A stretch of DNA of 64,000 bases from CBDBZX01 sp965213645 (GTDB taxonomy: Bacteria > Deinococcota > Deinococci > Deinococcales > Trueperaceae), in assembly GCA_965213645.1 (NCBI GenBank), contig CBDBZX010000002.1, positions 372,001 through 436,000 on the forward strand. Reading direction: 5' to 3'. Shown here piece after piece: positions 1 to 8,775 of the stretch. The translations under genes were made by a program, and so were the position numbers. The number at the start of each line of letters is the position of its first letter. Positions within the stretch are counted from its first letter, which is position 1. The notes under the pieces were generated by a model. It was not told where the DNA came from. It saw only the letters and a list, made by a program, of their open reading frames with translations, and made no database searches.

Positions 1-440
1 ACGACCCACACGCGCACCTCCCTAAGCTTAAAAAGCGCGTCGTATCCTATCCGCCCAAACTTAAACAGGCGATCATCAGCGGCGCATTTCTGGGCATCGA
101 CATCACCTATCCCACCGCTCGAAAATTCGCAGACTCGGGAGACATCTACAATACGGTTGGGTGTCTGGCTAGGGTCGCCGCCTACTTGGTCCAAGCGCTT
201 TTTGCGCTCAACGAGCGGTATTTCATTAGCGATAAAGGGGTCATGGACGCCGTTGCAACGTTTCCTCTGCGACCTCTTGATTTCGTCAGCAGAGTCGAGC
301 GCACCTTGTCTCAACCTGGCAAGAACGCCGCTGGGCTCAGCCGTTCGCTTTATGATTTTGAAACGTTGTGGCATGAAACGCGCCAACTCTCGGGCGACGT
401 GTACAAAATTCGACACGCACATAACCCGCTGAGCGAGTAA
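1..440 (+). CDS. Nucleotidyltransferase-like protein, C-terminal part (5' end outside window)
   Basis: The reading frame is open from base 3 to a TAA at 438-440, so only the last 145 codons are present. The visible part is helical and carries LVQALFALNERYFISDKG followed by a basic FPLRPLDF segment. That pattern resembles the helical C-terminal half of stand-alone polymerase-beta-fold nucleotidyltransferases, which often contain an ALN-R-F-xxDK motif. The catalytic GS...D-D motif would lie upstream of the window and cannot be checked, so the family call is tentative. The gene runs in the same direction as the DUF5693 gene, 141 bases downstream. Confidence 0.5.
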   Translation, partial: DPHAHLPKLKKRVVSYPPKLKQAIISGAFLGIDITYPTARKFADSGDIYNTVGCLARVAAYLVQALFALNERYFISDKGVMDAVATFPLRPLDFVSRVERTLSQPGKNAAGLSRSLYDFETLWHETRQLSGDVYKIRHAHNPLSE

Positions 441-581
441 GCTCATGAGGTTTGGGGTGAGTCTCATGTCGAACATCACTTTATACATTCAAACGCGCAA
501 AGCGGGTAGAATCCTCCTGATGACGCACTTGCCAACTCAATTGCACACTTTTTGTAAATACAAACATTGCGGATGTAAGCG

Positions 582-2414
582 GTGATACGGGCCAAGCGCT
601 TCTTGTGGCTCATCGTTTTGCTGAGTCTCATCCCCGGTCTTATTTTGGCGTACACTCGCGTGCGCGTCGAAGGGGGCAGCACGTCCGTTACGCTGCTCAT
701 GGACGAGCAAGCCTTAGGTGAGCAAGCGGCGTTTTTGGGCACGACCTCTTTCGAACTCGGTGAGCGCTACCGCGCGGCGGGCCTCAACGGTATCGCGCTC
801 TATGAGGAAACCTTTGAGACATTGGCAGCAGCGGGCGAGGTCGCCTTGCTTTCGGGAAACGCGGCCAGGGCTGAAGACGCGCTGTCAGCAGGCAACATCA
901 CGGTTCCTGCAAACAGCGTACTGGTGACGGCGTTAGAGCTAGACGCGCTGAGGCCAACCCTCGCTAAAAACACACCCGAGCCCCAAAGAATTTCTTTCGG
1001 TAACACCACCTGGTACGCCTACCCCGACCCTGGCGACGGTGAGGGCGAGGAGCGTCCGGCGGGACCGAACCGCGAAGAGGTTGAGCGCTGGGCACAAGCG
1101 GGCTGGGACATCGCCTATCGGCCTTACAACTATCCGGGCTTGCGGGAGGTGGGCGCGGACTTTCCAACCGAAGCGAACTATCTCATCCACGGCGCGTTAG
1201 AGGTCGCGGGCAACCCCAACGCCTTGTCGCAGACCGTAGCAACCTCGCAGGACTACCTCACGGGCGTCATCGAAGGGGTCGAGCAGGCGGGCATGGCGCA
1301 GCTTGCGGGCAAAGTGCCCGTGGCGCGAACCTTTGGCATCAATCAGGACTGGCTCAACACCTTAGAACCTGAGGTCGTGGTGGGCAAGTACGTTTTAGCG
1401 ACGAACGAACGCGGGGCGCGGCTCCTCTACGTGCGGCCTTATACCGAAGAAACCGTGGGCGATATGGTTCAAAATACTGAAAGCCTCGTGCGGGGGCTGC
1501 GGACCTCTTTGGAGGCGGAGGGGTACAGCGTCGGGGAGGTGAGGCGGCTCGAGTACGACACCATCCCCCTCTTACGCGCTCTGAGCGCCGTCGGCATCGT
1601 CGCGGGGCTCGTCCTGTTAGCGTTCATGTATCCGGGCGTGTGGGGCATCGTCGTTTCGGTGGCGGTGCTGTCGCTGGGCATCCTCGCAGGGGGCTTAGAT
1701 TGGGACGCTTTAGCCCTCGCCGCCGCGCTCGCCTTTCCGGTCTTGGGCTACGGGCTTTTACCCGAAAAGTTGACGAGTCTAGGACTCGCGACGCTCATCT
1801 CTCTAGCGGGCGCGGTGCTTCTAGCAGCAGTGGGCAGTGACCGCGAGGCGATGCTTGCCATCACGCCCTTTGCAGGCGTTGCGGCGACGCTCGTCGTGCC
1901 GCCCGCGCTCTTCTTGTTTCACTACGCGCTGCGCTACCGCCCGCCTACACAATGGATCACCGACTTTTGGCGCTATCCGGTGCGTTTGGGTGACGTGGCG
2001 ATTGTCTTCATCGGCCTGGCGGCGCTCGCCGTGGTCCTCTTGCGGCGCGGCAACTTTCCCATCATCGGCGCGAGCGGCGCGGAGCTAGGGCTACGCGAGT
2101 TGTTATCGGAATACTTCGCGCGGCCCCGCTTCAAGGAGCTTTTGGGGCACCCGCTGGCGGTGCTCGCCCTTACCAATAGCGGTTGGGCGGCTTGGCTCAG
2201 AGGTCTTCTCCTCACGGGCGGCGTGGTGGCGCAAGCGAGTATCATCAACTCGTTTAGCCACTACCACACACCGCTTTTAGTTTCTTTGGAGCGCACCCTC
2301 GTCGCCCTCGCCTTAGGTCTCGTCATCGGTCTACTCCTCACGCCTTTAGCGCGTCTCGCCACGGGCGGCGTCAAACGCTGGCTCACAGGGGCTCGCCGTG
2401 CGTCGCGGGTTTGA
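582..2414 (+). CDS. DUF5693 family multi-pass membrane protein
   Basis: This 610-residue protein has an N-terminal membrane segment or signal anchor (about residues 5-24) and a long hydrophilic exported region to about residue 325. A cluster of seven or more hydrophobic helices follows (about 330-600), and the tail is basic. The architecture and the placement directly before csaB match the DUF5693 family, which is frequently found beside the pyruvyl transferase of cell-wall polymer modification. No enzymatic motif is evident. A membrane role in S-layer or secondary-cell-wall assembly is inferred from the neighbour only. Start is GTG with a weak upstream signal. The stop overlaps a possible TTG start of csaB and lies 14 bases before its better ATG. 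Confidence 0.75.
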   Translation: MIRAKRFLWLIVLLSLIPGLILAYTRVRVEGGSTSVTLLMDEQALGEQAAFLGTTSFELGERYRAAGLNGIALYEETFETLAAAGEVALLSGNAARAEDALSAGNITVPANSVLVTALELDALRPTLAKNTPEPQRISFGNTTWYAYPDPGDGEGEERPAGPNREEVERWAQAGWDIAYRPYNYPGLREVGADFPTEANYLIHGALEVAGNPNALSQTVATSQDYLTGVIEGVEQAGMAQLAGKVPVARTFGINQDWLNTLEPEVVVGKYVLATNERGARLLYVRPYTEETVGDMVQNTESLVRGLRTSLEAEGYSVGEVRRLEYDTIPLLRALSAVGIVAGLVLLAFMYPGVWGIVVSVAVLSLGILAGGLDWDALALAAALAFPVLGYGLLPEKLTSLGLATLISLAGAVLLAAVGSDREAMLAITPFAGVAATLVVPPALFLFHYALRYRPPTQWITDFWRYPVRLGDVAIVFIGLAALAVVLLRRGNFPIIGASGAELGLRELLSEYFARPRFKELLGHPLAVLALTNSGWAAWLRGLLLTGGVVAQASIINSFSHYHTPLLVSLERTLVALALGLVIGLLLTPLARLATGGVKRWLTGARRASRV

Positions 2415-2428
2415 GTAGGTTTAGAGCT

Positions 2429-3436
2429 ATGAATGTACTGATCAGCGGTTACTACGGCTTCGGCAACCTGGGTGACGAGGCGGTGCTAAGTGGTTTAGCG
2501 ACAGGTTTACAAGCGCATGGACACAGTGTGAGCGTGCTCTCGAGCAATCCTGAGAAAACTAGAGCCCTGCACGGCGTCGAAGCGGTCACGCGCTACAAGG
2601 GTCTCTTGCCTGCGCTCGTGCAGTGTGACGCGGTTATTTCGGGCGGCGGGGGTTTGTTGCAAGACAAGACGAGTGCGCGGAGCTTGCGCTACTACTTGGG
2701 GATTTTGCGCCTCGCTAAAACGCTCGGTAAGAGAGCGGTCGTCTATGGGCAGAGCGTCGGGCCGCTCAGCCCAGCGGGGAAGCGCACCGTACGCCGGACA
2801 CTAACGGGCATCCCCGTCGCGGTCAGGGATGGTGCGTCGCAGCGTCTTTTAGCGTCTTTAGGCGTCACCGCCGAACTCGTCGCCGACGCCGCTCTGCTCC
2901 TCCCCGAGCCCAAAGGCACCACCACGATGAGCCTCACCCCGCCCGTGCTCCTCATCCCGAGAGGCGGCTATCCTGAGATCACCGAAGCGCTTATCGCGTT
3001 GGCGAAAGCGTTGCGGGTCAAGGGCGTCCCTTTGGCGGGGATGGGGGTTCAGCCGGGACAGGACGACGCACCCTTAAAGAGACTTAAAGAGGCCGTGCCG
3101 GAGTTGGCGCTGTGGCGAGCGGACACGCCGAGCGCGGCCATTAGCACCGTCGCGGGCGCAACTCACGTCGTGTCGGCGCGGCTGCACGGGCTCGTCTTTG
3201 CAGGGGTTGCGCAGCGCCCTTTTAGCGGTATTGTTTATGACCCTAAAGTCGCAGCGTTTGCGCAAGAGGCGGGTGCGGGTGCGTACTATGTGCCGCTCGA
3301 GCTAGACAAGGTCGTCGAGGCCGTCACCACCCCAACTTTAGATGTAGATACGAGCAACATAGACGCGCTTAAAGTGCGGGCGGCTCAGGGGCTGCTGTGG
3401 TTGGACGAAGTGCTCAGGCAGGGGAGAGCAAGGTAA
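2429..3436 (+). CDS. csaB: Polysaccharide pyruvyl transferase CsaB
   Basis: The protein (335 residues from this ATG) is a GT-B-like polysaccharide pyruvyl transferase. It opens with LISGYYGFGNLGDEAVL, the family's nucleotide-binding start, and has SGGGGLLQDKTS near residue 80 and SARLHGLVFAG near residue 255, all typical of CsaB. The enzyme adds pyruvate ketals to the secondary cell-wall polymer, making the ligand for SLH domains of S-layer proteins. It acts at the cytoplasmic side of envelope synthesis. The frame could begin at a TTG at 2411 overlapping the upstream stop, but the ATG at 2429 places the conserved strand at the usual distance from the N-terminus. It is probably co-transcribed with the DUF5693 gene. 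Confidence 0.9.
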   Translation: MNVLISGYYGFGNLGDEAVLSGLATGLQAHGHSVSVLSSNPEKTRALHGVEAVTRYKGLLPALVQCDAVISGGGGLLQDKTSARSLRYYLGILRLAKTLGKRAVVYGQSVGPLSPAGKRTVRRTLTGIPVAVRDGASQRLLASLGVTAELVADAALLLPEPKGTTTMSLTPPVLLIPRGGYPEITEALIALAKALRVKGVPLAGMGVQPGQDDAPLKRLKEAVPELALWRADTPSAAISTVAGATHVVSARLHGLVFAGVAQRPFSGIVYDPKVAAFAQEAGAGAYYVPLELDKVVEAVTTPTLDVDTSNIDALKVRAAQGLLWLDEVLRQGRAR

Positions 3437-3494
3437 GGGCGAAGAAACTACACGCGGTAAATAGTCCTCACGCTAAAACGTTAGAATAAACAGC

Positions 3495-4332
3495 GTGATG
3501 TGCCAGTTTCAACAAGGGTGTAAAACTCGAGGGTCCAAACCTCTCTGCAAACAGGCGCTCGTCGGGCTCATCCTCGGGCTTATCTTCTGCGCAACGCCGC
3601 TAACCTTCGCACAAGGCGTGCCCACCTCCCTAGACGAGATGCGCACACTGCTCCAAGAGGGCCTCTACGCCCTCGCTGCCCAAGTCGAAGGTCCCGAACT
3701 CGTGCGGGCGCTACCGGACAACGCCGAAGCACATTACCTCTATGCCAGAGCGCTCTACCTCACGGGCGACCTCGCGACCGCCGAAGCGCAGCTTGAAGAG
3801 GTACGCGCGTTGGGAGAATCTAGCGCCGAATACACCCAACTCGAGGCCCTCATCGTCGCCGCTAACGGCGATCTAATTAGGGCGCAGACGCTTTTAGAGG
3901 CGACCTTCGCGCAAACCCCTAGCTACGACATCGCGATGGACTTAGGGCGCATCACCTGGCAAGCCGGCGACTTTGGCGGAGCGCTGAGCGCCTACGAAGC
4001 TGCGGCCAACACCCCCGAAGGCGAACGCGCCCCCTTGGCCGCACCTGCACCGCGCTAGGCTCTTGGCGGTTCAGGGCAACTATGAAGAATCCATTAAGGT
4101 GTGGAATAACGCACTCAACGTCTTAGACAGTGCCAGCTTGACGGAGGAGGGAGCCGCCGACGCGCTTCCCTCCCCCGCATACGTTGAGGCGTTTTACGGC
4201 TTAGGTGAGGCGTACGAGGCGCTCGGTGAGCTTGACCAAGCCGCCGCGAATTACGCCGCCGCGCTCGCCGCTGACCCCTCTTTCGAGCCTGCCACCGAAG
4301 CCTTGGCGCGTCTGGACGAAGCCTCTCGTTAA
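3495..4332 (+). pseudogene. Exported TPR-repeat protein, broken by a single-base frameshift
   Basis: The first part (3495-4058) encodes a signal peptide (hydrophobic core near residues 22-38, ending TFAQG) and several tetratricopeptide-like helices. It stops early after an alanine/proline-rich tail. The second part (4063-4332) continues the TPR pattern in the next frame. Dropping one C from the CCCCC run at 4030-4034 joins them as GERAPWPHLHRARLLAVQG, a natural TPR sequence, giving one protein of about 278 residues. The break is therefore either a real 1-base insertion or a homopolymer error. A TAGAAT box at 3482-3487 sits 7 bases before the GTG start, suggesting a leaderless transcript. The partner or function of the TPR domain is unknown. 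Confidence 0.8.
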
Positions 4333-4502
4333 GGAAATCACAAAGAGTGTAAGATTCCATACCGACAAAGTCGCGAAAATAACAGACCATTTAGTCTGTA
4401 GGGTCAGGCGTCTAGGTTAAATCTTTACACGGTTGACCTAAACTTAACTGCAGGATTGAGTTGGGGGACTTAACCGAGGCTTGACCGAGAAGGAGGCTCT
4501 TC

Positions 4503-5180
4503 ATGCTGAGCGTAGCCGAGCATCTTAGCGAACAAAACTGTGAAACCCCGAGCATCGTGCCGAGTACCCTAGCGCACCCGACGCGCACCCTAGAGCCCGG
4601 CAGTGTGCTCTACGAAGCAGGTCGCGACGCAAGCTCACTCTATATCGTCAATCAGGGCGTGCTCAAAGCCATTGTGCCGACCTCACTAGGGCGCGACCGC
4701 ATCGCTGACCTTTACGGCCCCGGCGATGTGTTGGGCGTTGCCACCATCGAGTCGGGCCGCCACGCCGAGACCGCCACCGCCGTCCACGACGCCTGCTTGA
4801 CCCCTTTGGACCCGCAGCAAGCGATGAACGACCGCAAACTGCGCGACTACATCGTGAGCAGTATGGCGCGGCAACTGCGCCGCAGCCGCGAAGCGATTGA
4901 CGACGCAGAACTTCCGGTGGGCGCAAGGGTAACAAGGGCTTTTTTACGCTTAGCCGAGCGCTTCGGCCAACACGCCGACGACCAAACGGGCGTGAAGTTG
5001 CCGCTCGCCCTAACGCACGAGGATTTGGCCTCGCTGACGGGCTCTTCGCGCGTGACGATTACGCGGATTTTAGGCGAGCTTAGGAGTGAAGGTGCGCTTT
5101 CGGGGACACGCGGTATTTACGTGGCGAACCCTAGAGGTTTAGAGGCTGCTACCGACCATTACGTGATGCAGGTCATCTAA
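4503..5180 (+). CDS. Crp/Fnr family transcriptional regulator
   Basis: This 225-residue protein has an N-terminal cyclic-nucleotide-binding beta-roll (about residues 25-125; RTLEPGSVLYEAG...GDVLG). A C-terminal Crp-type winged helix follows (about 145-220), with LTHEDLASLTGSSRVTITRILGE as the helix-turn-helix. The canonical cAMP phosphate-binding arginine motif (RSA) is not obvious; the corresponding stretch reads DVLGVATIESGRH, so the ligand is uncertain. Thermus SdrP and Deinococcus DdrI are relatives with stress roles, a family-level analogy only. Start ATG is set by AGGAGG eight bases upstream. A hairpin at 4381-4398 and a TAAACT box at 4438-4443 lie in the leader. A REP-like hairpin follows the gene. 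Confidence 0.9.
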   Translation: MLSVAEHLSEQNCETPSIVPSTLAHPTRTLEPGSVLYEAGRDASSLYIVNQGVLKAIVPTSLGRDRIADLYGPGDVLGVATIESGRHAETATAVHDACLTPLDPQQAMNDRKLRDYIVSSMARQLRRSREAIDDAELPVGARVTRAFLRLAERFGQHADDQTGVKLPLALTHEDLASLTGSSRVTITRILGELRSEGALSGTRGIYVANPRGLEAATDHYVMQVI

Positions 5181-5207
5181 ACCCTCGAGCGAGAGCGTTT
5201 GCGCGGC

Positions 5208-5235
5208 GTAGGGCGGATTTCAAACCTGTCCCTAC
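5208..5235. repeat. REP-like hairpin, copy 1
   Basis: The arms GTAGGGCGGATTT and its near complement close a short imperfect hairpin between the convergent crp and enolase-superfamily genes. A related hairpin (GTAGGGGCGGGTT...) lies at 57962-57988, so this is a dispersed repeat that may also act as a terminator here. Confidence 0.6.
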
Positions 5236-5259
5236 ATTTGCCTCATGAGTAGAGGAGGT

Positions 5260-6339
5260 TTAGCGGTATTCGGGGCGGAGGGTAAAGCTTTCCAATCCCG
5301 GCACTCCCAACCACCCCTCCTCATACCTCAACCTCTCCTCCACCACATCCTCTTCTAGCTTCAGCGGAAAACTCAGCTCGCTCGGAAAATCAACGCCCGC
5401 TTGACTCGCGAAGAGCGCACAGTGCCGCGAGCCCAAGCCGCTGCTCGCCTGCGAACCGACCATGACCCCTTTGCCCGCTTCTTTGGCTAGCGCCAACATC
5501 TTTCGTGACTCCGTGAAACCCGTTCTAGCAGGTTTGATGTTCAAAATATCGAACGTATCCAGCGCCAATTCTCTTCGCAAATCGCGCAAGGTGAAGCACG
5601 AGTCATCCGCAATGATGGGAAGGATTTGCGCGGCGCGGAGGGCGACTCGCTCTTTAATGAGCTCAACGCTCAGCGGTTCCTCGACGTAAGCGATACCTAA
5701 GTTTGCCAACCGCTCCAAATCTCGAGCCACCGTATCAGGCGACAACCCTTCGTTCGCGTCGGCGTAAAGAACGGCGTCCGTATCTGCGAATTCACTCTGG
5801 AGCGCGCGGATAAGCTGCTCGTCTAACCTCTTGTCCCGCCCAATCTTGACCTTAAAAACGCTGACGCCCTGCTCAAAAATCCACCGCGCCTCAGCGAGCA
5901 TCTTATCGATATTCGCAATTCCCAAAATAAAACTGACCCGGATGCGTTCACCGGGTCCGTGCCACGTTTCAAAAAGCGTCTGACCTCTCGCTTTCGCCCG
6001 TGCGTCGTGGATAGCGATGTCGAGTGCGCCTCTCGCTGTGTGGTTATTCGCAGTCAAGTGTAGCGCATTCCAAACCGCTTCTTCATCTTCTAAGGGAAGC
6101 CCGACGAGGTGAGGTCTCAACCACGCCACGATTCCCTCCACACTCGAGACCGTTTCCCCATAGATTGTCGGACGAACCGGAACCTCAGCCATCCCCGTGA
6201 CTTCATCTGCGCCCTTACCAGCACGAACTTTGAGGAGAACATGCTCCAACCCACTCAAGGTGCTCCCCTTGCCCCAACGCAATTTGCCACGCATCGGCAG
6301 GCGAAAAGGTTGCGTCTCAATTTGAGTGATTACAGCCAC
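5260..6339 (-). CDS. Enolase-superfamily enzyme (dipeptide epimerase / muconate cycloisomerase-like)
   Basis: This 359-residue protein belongs to the mandelate racemase / muconate-lactonizing-enzyme branch of the enolase superfamily. The capping domain occupies about residues 1-125. The barrel shows VFKVKIG with a catalytic lysine, YADAN, YVEEPL and IADDS as the three metal-binding acids, and ILNIKPARTG with the second lysine. This two-lysine layout fits L-Ala-D/L-Glu-type epimerases and cycloisomerases; sequence alone does not fix the substrate. Start is GTG. Its first ten bases overlap the end of the P-loop ATPase gene, implying translational coupling in a three-gene operon with the aminotransferase. 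Confidence 0.8.
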   Translation of the reverse strand: MAVITQIETQPFRLPMRGKLRWGKGSTLSGLEHVLLKVRAGKGADEVTGMAEVPVRPTIYGETVSSVEGIVAWLRPHLVGLPLEDEEAVWNALHLTANNHTARGALDIAIHDARAKARGQTLFETWHGPGERIRVSFILGIANIDKMLAEARWIFEQGVSVFKVKIGRDKRLDEQLIRALQSEFADTDAVLYADANEGLSPDTVARDLERLANLGIAYVEEPLSVELIKERVALRAAQILPIIADDSCFTLRDLRRELALDTFDILNIKPARTGFTESRKMLALAKEAGKGVMVGSQASSGLGSRHCALFASQAGVDFPSELSFPLKLEEDVVEERLRYEEGWLGVPGLESFTLRPEYR

Positions 6340-7046
6340 GGCTCGATCCTCGCCGCGACCTCTTCTATAGATAGCTTGCTCGTGTCGAGGTGAAGAAGTC
6401 TCGAGTCATCTAATGTGCGAAGGTAGGCTAAAGCCGCGCTCGAGTCATAATTTTGCTGCTCCGCCACGATAATTTGCACCGCGTCAAGGAGGGCTTGGTC
6501 GTCTATGCCTGCGTTGGCTTCCAATCGCCCCACGTCGTAGAGGTCAAAAACCTTGCTTGCACCGCGAATCATGGAGAGTTTTTCGGCGAAAGAGGTATTT
6601 TCAAGGCGCGTTGCCGATACTTGGTCGAATATATCAGCGCGTCCAATAAGCCTCTTGAGGCGAACGATATTGGGCGCATCCAAAAAGATAAAGCGCGACT
6701 TTATAAAGGTGTCGGCGGCACTTTTTACCTCGTCTACGCCGCGCACGTTGTCGAAGAGGAGAGGTCCTTGGAAAGCGGTTTGGTTGAGGTATTGCTTTAG
6801 CGCGTGAACCACGCCGCCGGGATGCTGCTGTCTATACCCTTTGGTCAGCTCGAAGCGCTCTAACCTATCCGTCGCCTCTCGCTGCGGCTCGCCCCTTCGC
6901 CGCTGCATCTCAGGGATGATGATGGTGTCGGCAAGCTCGCGGCGGTTAGGCAAGAGGGTCAAAGCCGAACGCTGCAATAGCGCCAACGTCGTGCTCTTAC
7001 CGACGCCCGTCAAACCGACGATAAAGGTGATGTCTACGTCTGTCAT
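6330..7046 (-). CDS. P-loop ATPase / kinase-like protein of unknown substrate
   Basis: The protein (238 residues) opens with a strand and a clear Walker A motif, GLTGVGKST at residues 11-19. It later shows FIFLDAPNIVRLKRLIGR, which resembles a nucleoside-kinase Walker B/lid region. A histidine-rich ELTKGYRQQHPGG segment lies near residue 70. It is not one of the common metabolic kinases I can name. It sits between an aminotransferase gene (8-base gap upstream) and an epimerase gene (10-base overlap downstream). A role in amino-acid or peptide metabolism is therefore suggested by context only. Start is ATG. Confidence 0.7.
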   Translation of the reverse strand: MTDVDITFIVGLTGVGKSTTLALLQRSALTLLPNRRELADTIIIPEMQRRRGEPQREATDRLERFELTKGYRQQHPGGVVHALKQYLNQTAFQGPLLFDNVRGVDEVKSAADTFIKSRFIFLDAPNIVRLKRLIGRADIFDQVSATRLENTSFAEKLSMIRGASKVFDLYDVGRLEANAGIDDQALLDAVQIIVAEQQNYDSSAALAYLRTLDDSRLLHLDTSKLSIEEVAARIEPWL

Positions 7047-7054
7047 AGTGCAGC

Positions 7055-8236
7055 TTAAAGGTTCTTTAGTCTTTGCCCCGCCTTGGAGATGGCCTCATCC
7101 GACTTGCAAAACGCGAAGCGCACCAGGTGTTTCGCCAAATGTTTGTGCGCTGGCGAATAGAACGCGCTCGGCGGAATCGCGCCGACGCCCACGTCTTTAG
7201 GCAGGTTTTCGCAGAGCGCCACATCATCTTTGTAGGGCAGCGCGGAACTGTCTGCCATGACAAAATAGCCGCCCTGCGGGGTGAGAGGTACGAACGGCGT
7301 TTCGTTCAGGGCGTCCACGAGCAGGTCGCGTTTGCTGCGGTAGAGCCCCTCCAAACCCTCGTAATACGCTTCATCCGCCCGCCGCAAAATCTCCGCCGAG
7401 GCGATTTGTAGAGGCGTCGCCACGGTAAAGGGTATCCACTGGTGCGCCATGCGCAGGGCGTGAATGAGGGGCTCTGGCCCCGTTGCCCAACCGACCTTCC
7501 AACCCGTGATCGAAAAGGTCTTGCCAATGGACGAGACCGTGAGCGTGCGCTCCCAGCCGCCGGGTCTGCTGGCGATAGACACGTGCGGCGCAAAGGTGAT
7601 GTGCTCGTAGACCTCATCGCTGAGAATCACTGCGCCGTGCTCATAGGCGAGCTTGACGATGGCGTCGAGTTCGTCTGGGCTAAAGACTTTACCTGTCGGG
7701 TTGTGCGGGGTATTGAGCAAGATAGCTTTGGTTTTGGGGGAGAACGCCTTTTTAAGTTCGTCTAACTCGAGCACCCACGCGCCACCCTTTTGCGGGTGCA
7801 GCGGCACGTATTTGGGCACGCCACCCGCCATCAACACGTCGGCGGGGTAGGCGTCGTAAAAAGGCTCCAGGAGGATGACCTCATCGCCGGGGTCAATGAG
7901 CGCTTGCATCGCGGCGTAAAGAGCTTCGGTTGCGCCTACCGTGATCTGTACGTTTCGAACGGGGATGACCTCTCGGCCTAGCCGCGCCGTCATCTTGTCA
8001 GCGACAGCCTCAGCGAGAACAGGCATTCCCGGCAGCGGTGGGTACTGCTGATAGGCGCTTGCGCTCGCCCGAAGCGCCTCCAGTGCAAAGTCCGGTGGGT
8101 CGAAGTCGGGGAAACCTTGTCCTAAATTGATGGCGCTGTGGTCTTGAGCGAGCCGCGTGTACTTAGCGAAGACGGTCTCGCCGAAAGGGGCGATGCGCTG
8201 AGCGCCTACTGTTTTCTTCTGAGCGGCCCTAGTCAT
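7055..8236 (-). CDS. Class I/II PLP-dependent aminotransferase
   Basis: This 393-residue fold-type I aminotransferase has INLGQGFPDFDPP near residue 36, the cofactor-contacting NTPHNPTGKVF near 174, LSDEVYEH with the PLP-ring aspartate, and SSIGKTFSITGWKVGW, whose lysine forms the Schiff base. The GQGFPDF start is typical of the kynurenine-oxoglutarate / glutamine transaminase K and methionine aminotransferase (YbdL) group. It heads an operon with the P-loop ATPase and the enolase-superfamily gene. A TAGAAT box (reverse strand) lies 8 bases before the ATG, so the mRNA would have almost no leader. Substrate preference cannot be fixed from the sequence. Confidence 0.9.
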   Translation of the reverse strand: MTRAAQKKTVGAQRIAPFGETVFAKYTRLAQDHSAINLGQGFPDFDPPDFALEALRASASAYQQYPPLPGMPVLAEAVADKMTARLGREVIPVRNVQITVGATEALYAAMQALIDPGDEVILLEPFYDAYPADVLMAGGVPKYVPLHPQKGGAWVLELDELKKAFSPKTKAILLNTPHNPTGKVFSPDELDAIVKLAYEHGAVILSDEVYEHITFAPHVSIASRPGGWERTLTVSSIGKTFSITGWKVGWATGPEPLIHALRMAHQWIPFTVATPLQIASAEILRRADEAYYEGLEGLYRSKRDLLVDALNETPFVPLTPQGGYFVMADSSALPYKDDVALCENLPKDVGVGAIPPSAFYSPAHKHLAKHLVRFAFCKSDEAISKAGQRLKNL

Positions 8237-8309
8237 TGCATCCGATTCTACGCTCTACAGAGCTAAATGCAGCGCAAGCCGCCTTGCATTTTTACGCTAA
8301 CTTTAGCCT

Positions 8310-8654
8310 CTAATTGAAATCCACTTGCCGAGCTTCTTTACTAACTTGGCTAGACAAAACTTTGAACACAACTTGAATCTGCGTGTAGTGAGCAAACAAG
8401 TGTACTTCGTTCCGCTTCGAATCTACACCGCGAACAACCATACCGTATGAATCATTTCGAGAGATGCTGCTTACGGTTATTTCTAAACTGTTCTGACCAT
8501 GCACAAGCATGATAACTTCTTTACCTTCCGCTTGTGCATGTGCTCGAAGGTTCAAATAGTATTTTTGCAATTCTTCGAAATATTTGATGAATGTCGCCTC
8601 TTTCGTGACTTCAGTTATAGGGCGAGGCATAGGCACTTTGTAGTTTCTATCCAT
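8310..8654 (-). CDS. Hypothetical protein with leaderless start
   Basis: The protein (114 residues from this ATG) begins MDRNYKVPMPRPITEV. A charged helix near residue 25 is followed by a beta-rich region (KEVIMLVHGQNSLEITVSSIS). I do not recognise the family. The frame extends upstream to 8729. I chose 8654 because a perfect TATAAT box at 8661-8666 (reverse strand) stands exactly six bases before this ATG, the leaderless spacing used by many genes in this window. The base composition is visibly more AT-rich than its neighbours, so recent acquisition is possible. Confidence 0.6.
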   Translation of the reverse strand: MDRNYKVPMPRPITEVTKEATFIKYFEELQKYYLNLRAHAQAEGKEVIMLVHGQNSLEITVSSISRNDSYGMVVRGVDSKRNEVHLFAHYTQIQVVFKVLSSQVSKEARQVDFN

Positions 8655-8775
8655 AGAGCAATTATACGTCAGTACGCTTTTAACGTTCACATACCTGACA
8701 AATGAGTGCATATATAGAGCTTCAGTCACGCTGTAGGAAATAGCGGTAAAATCATACTCTTACAGCGCAACTGCT

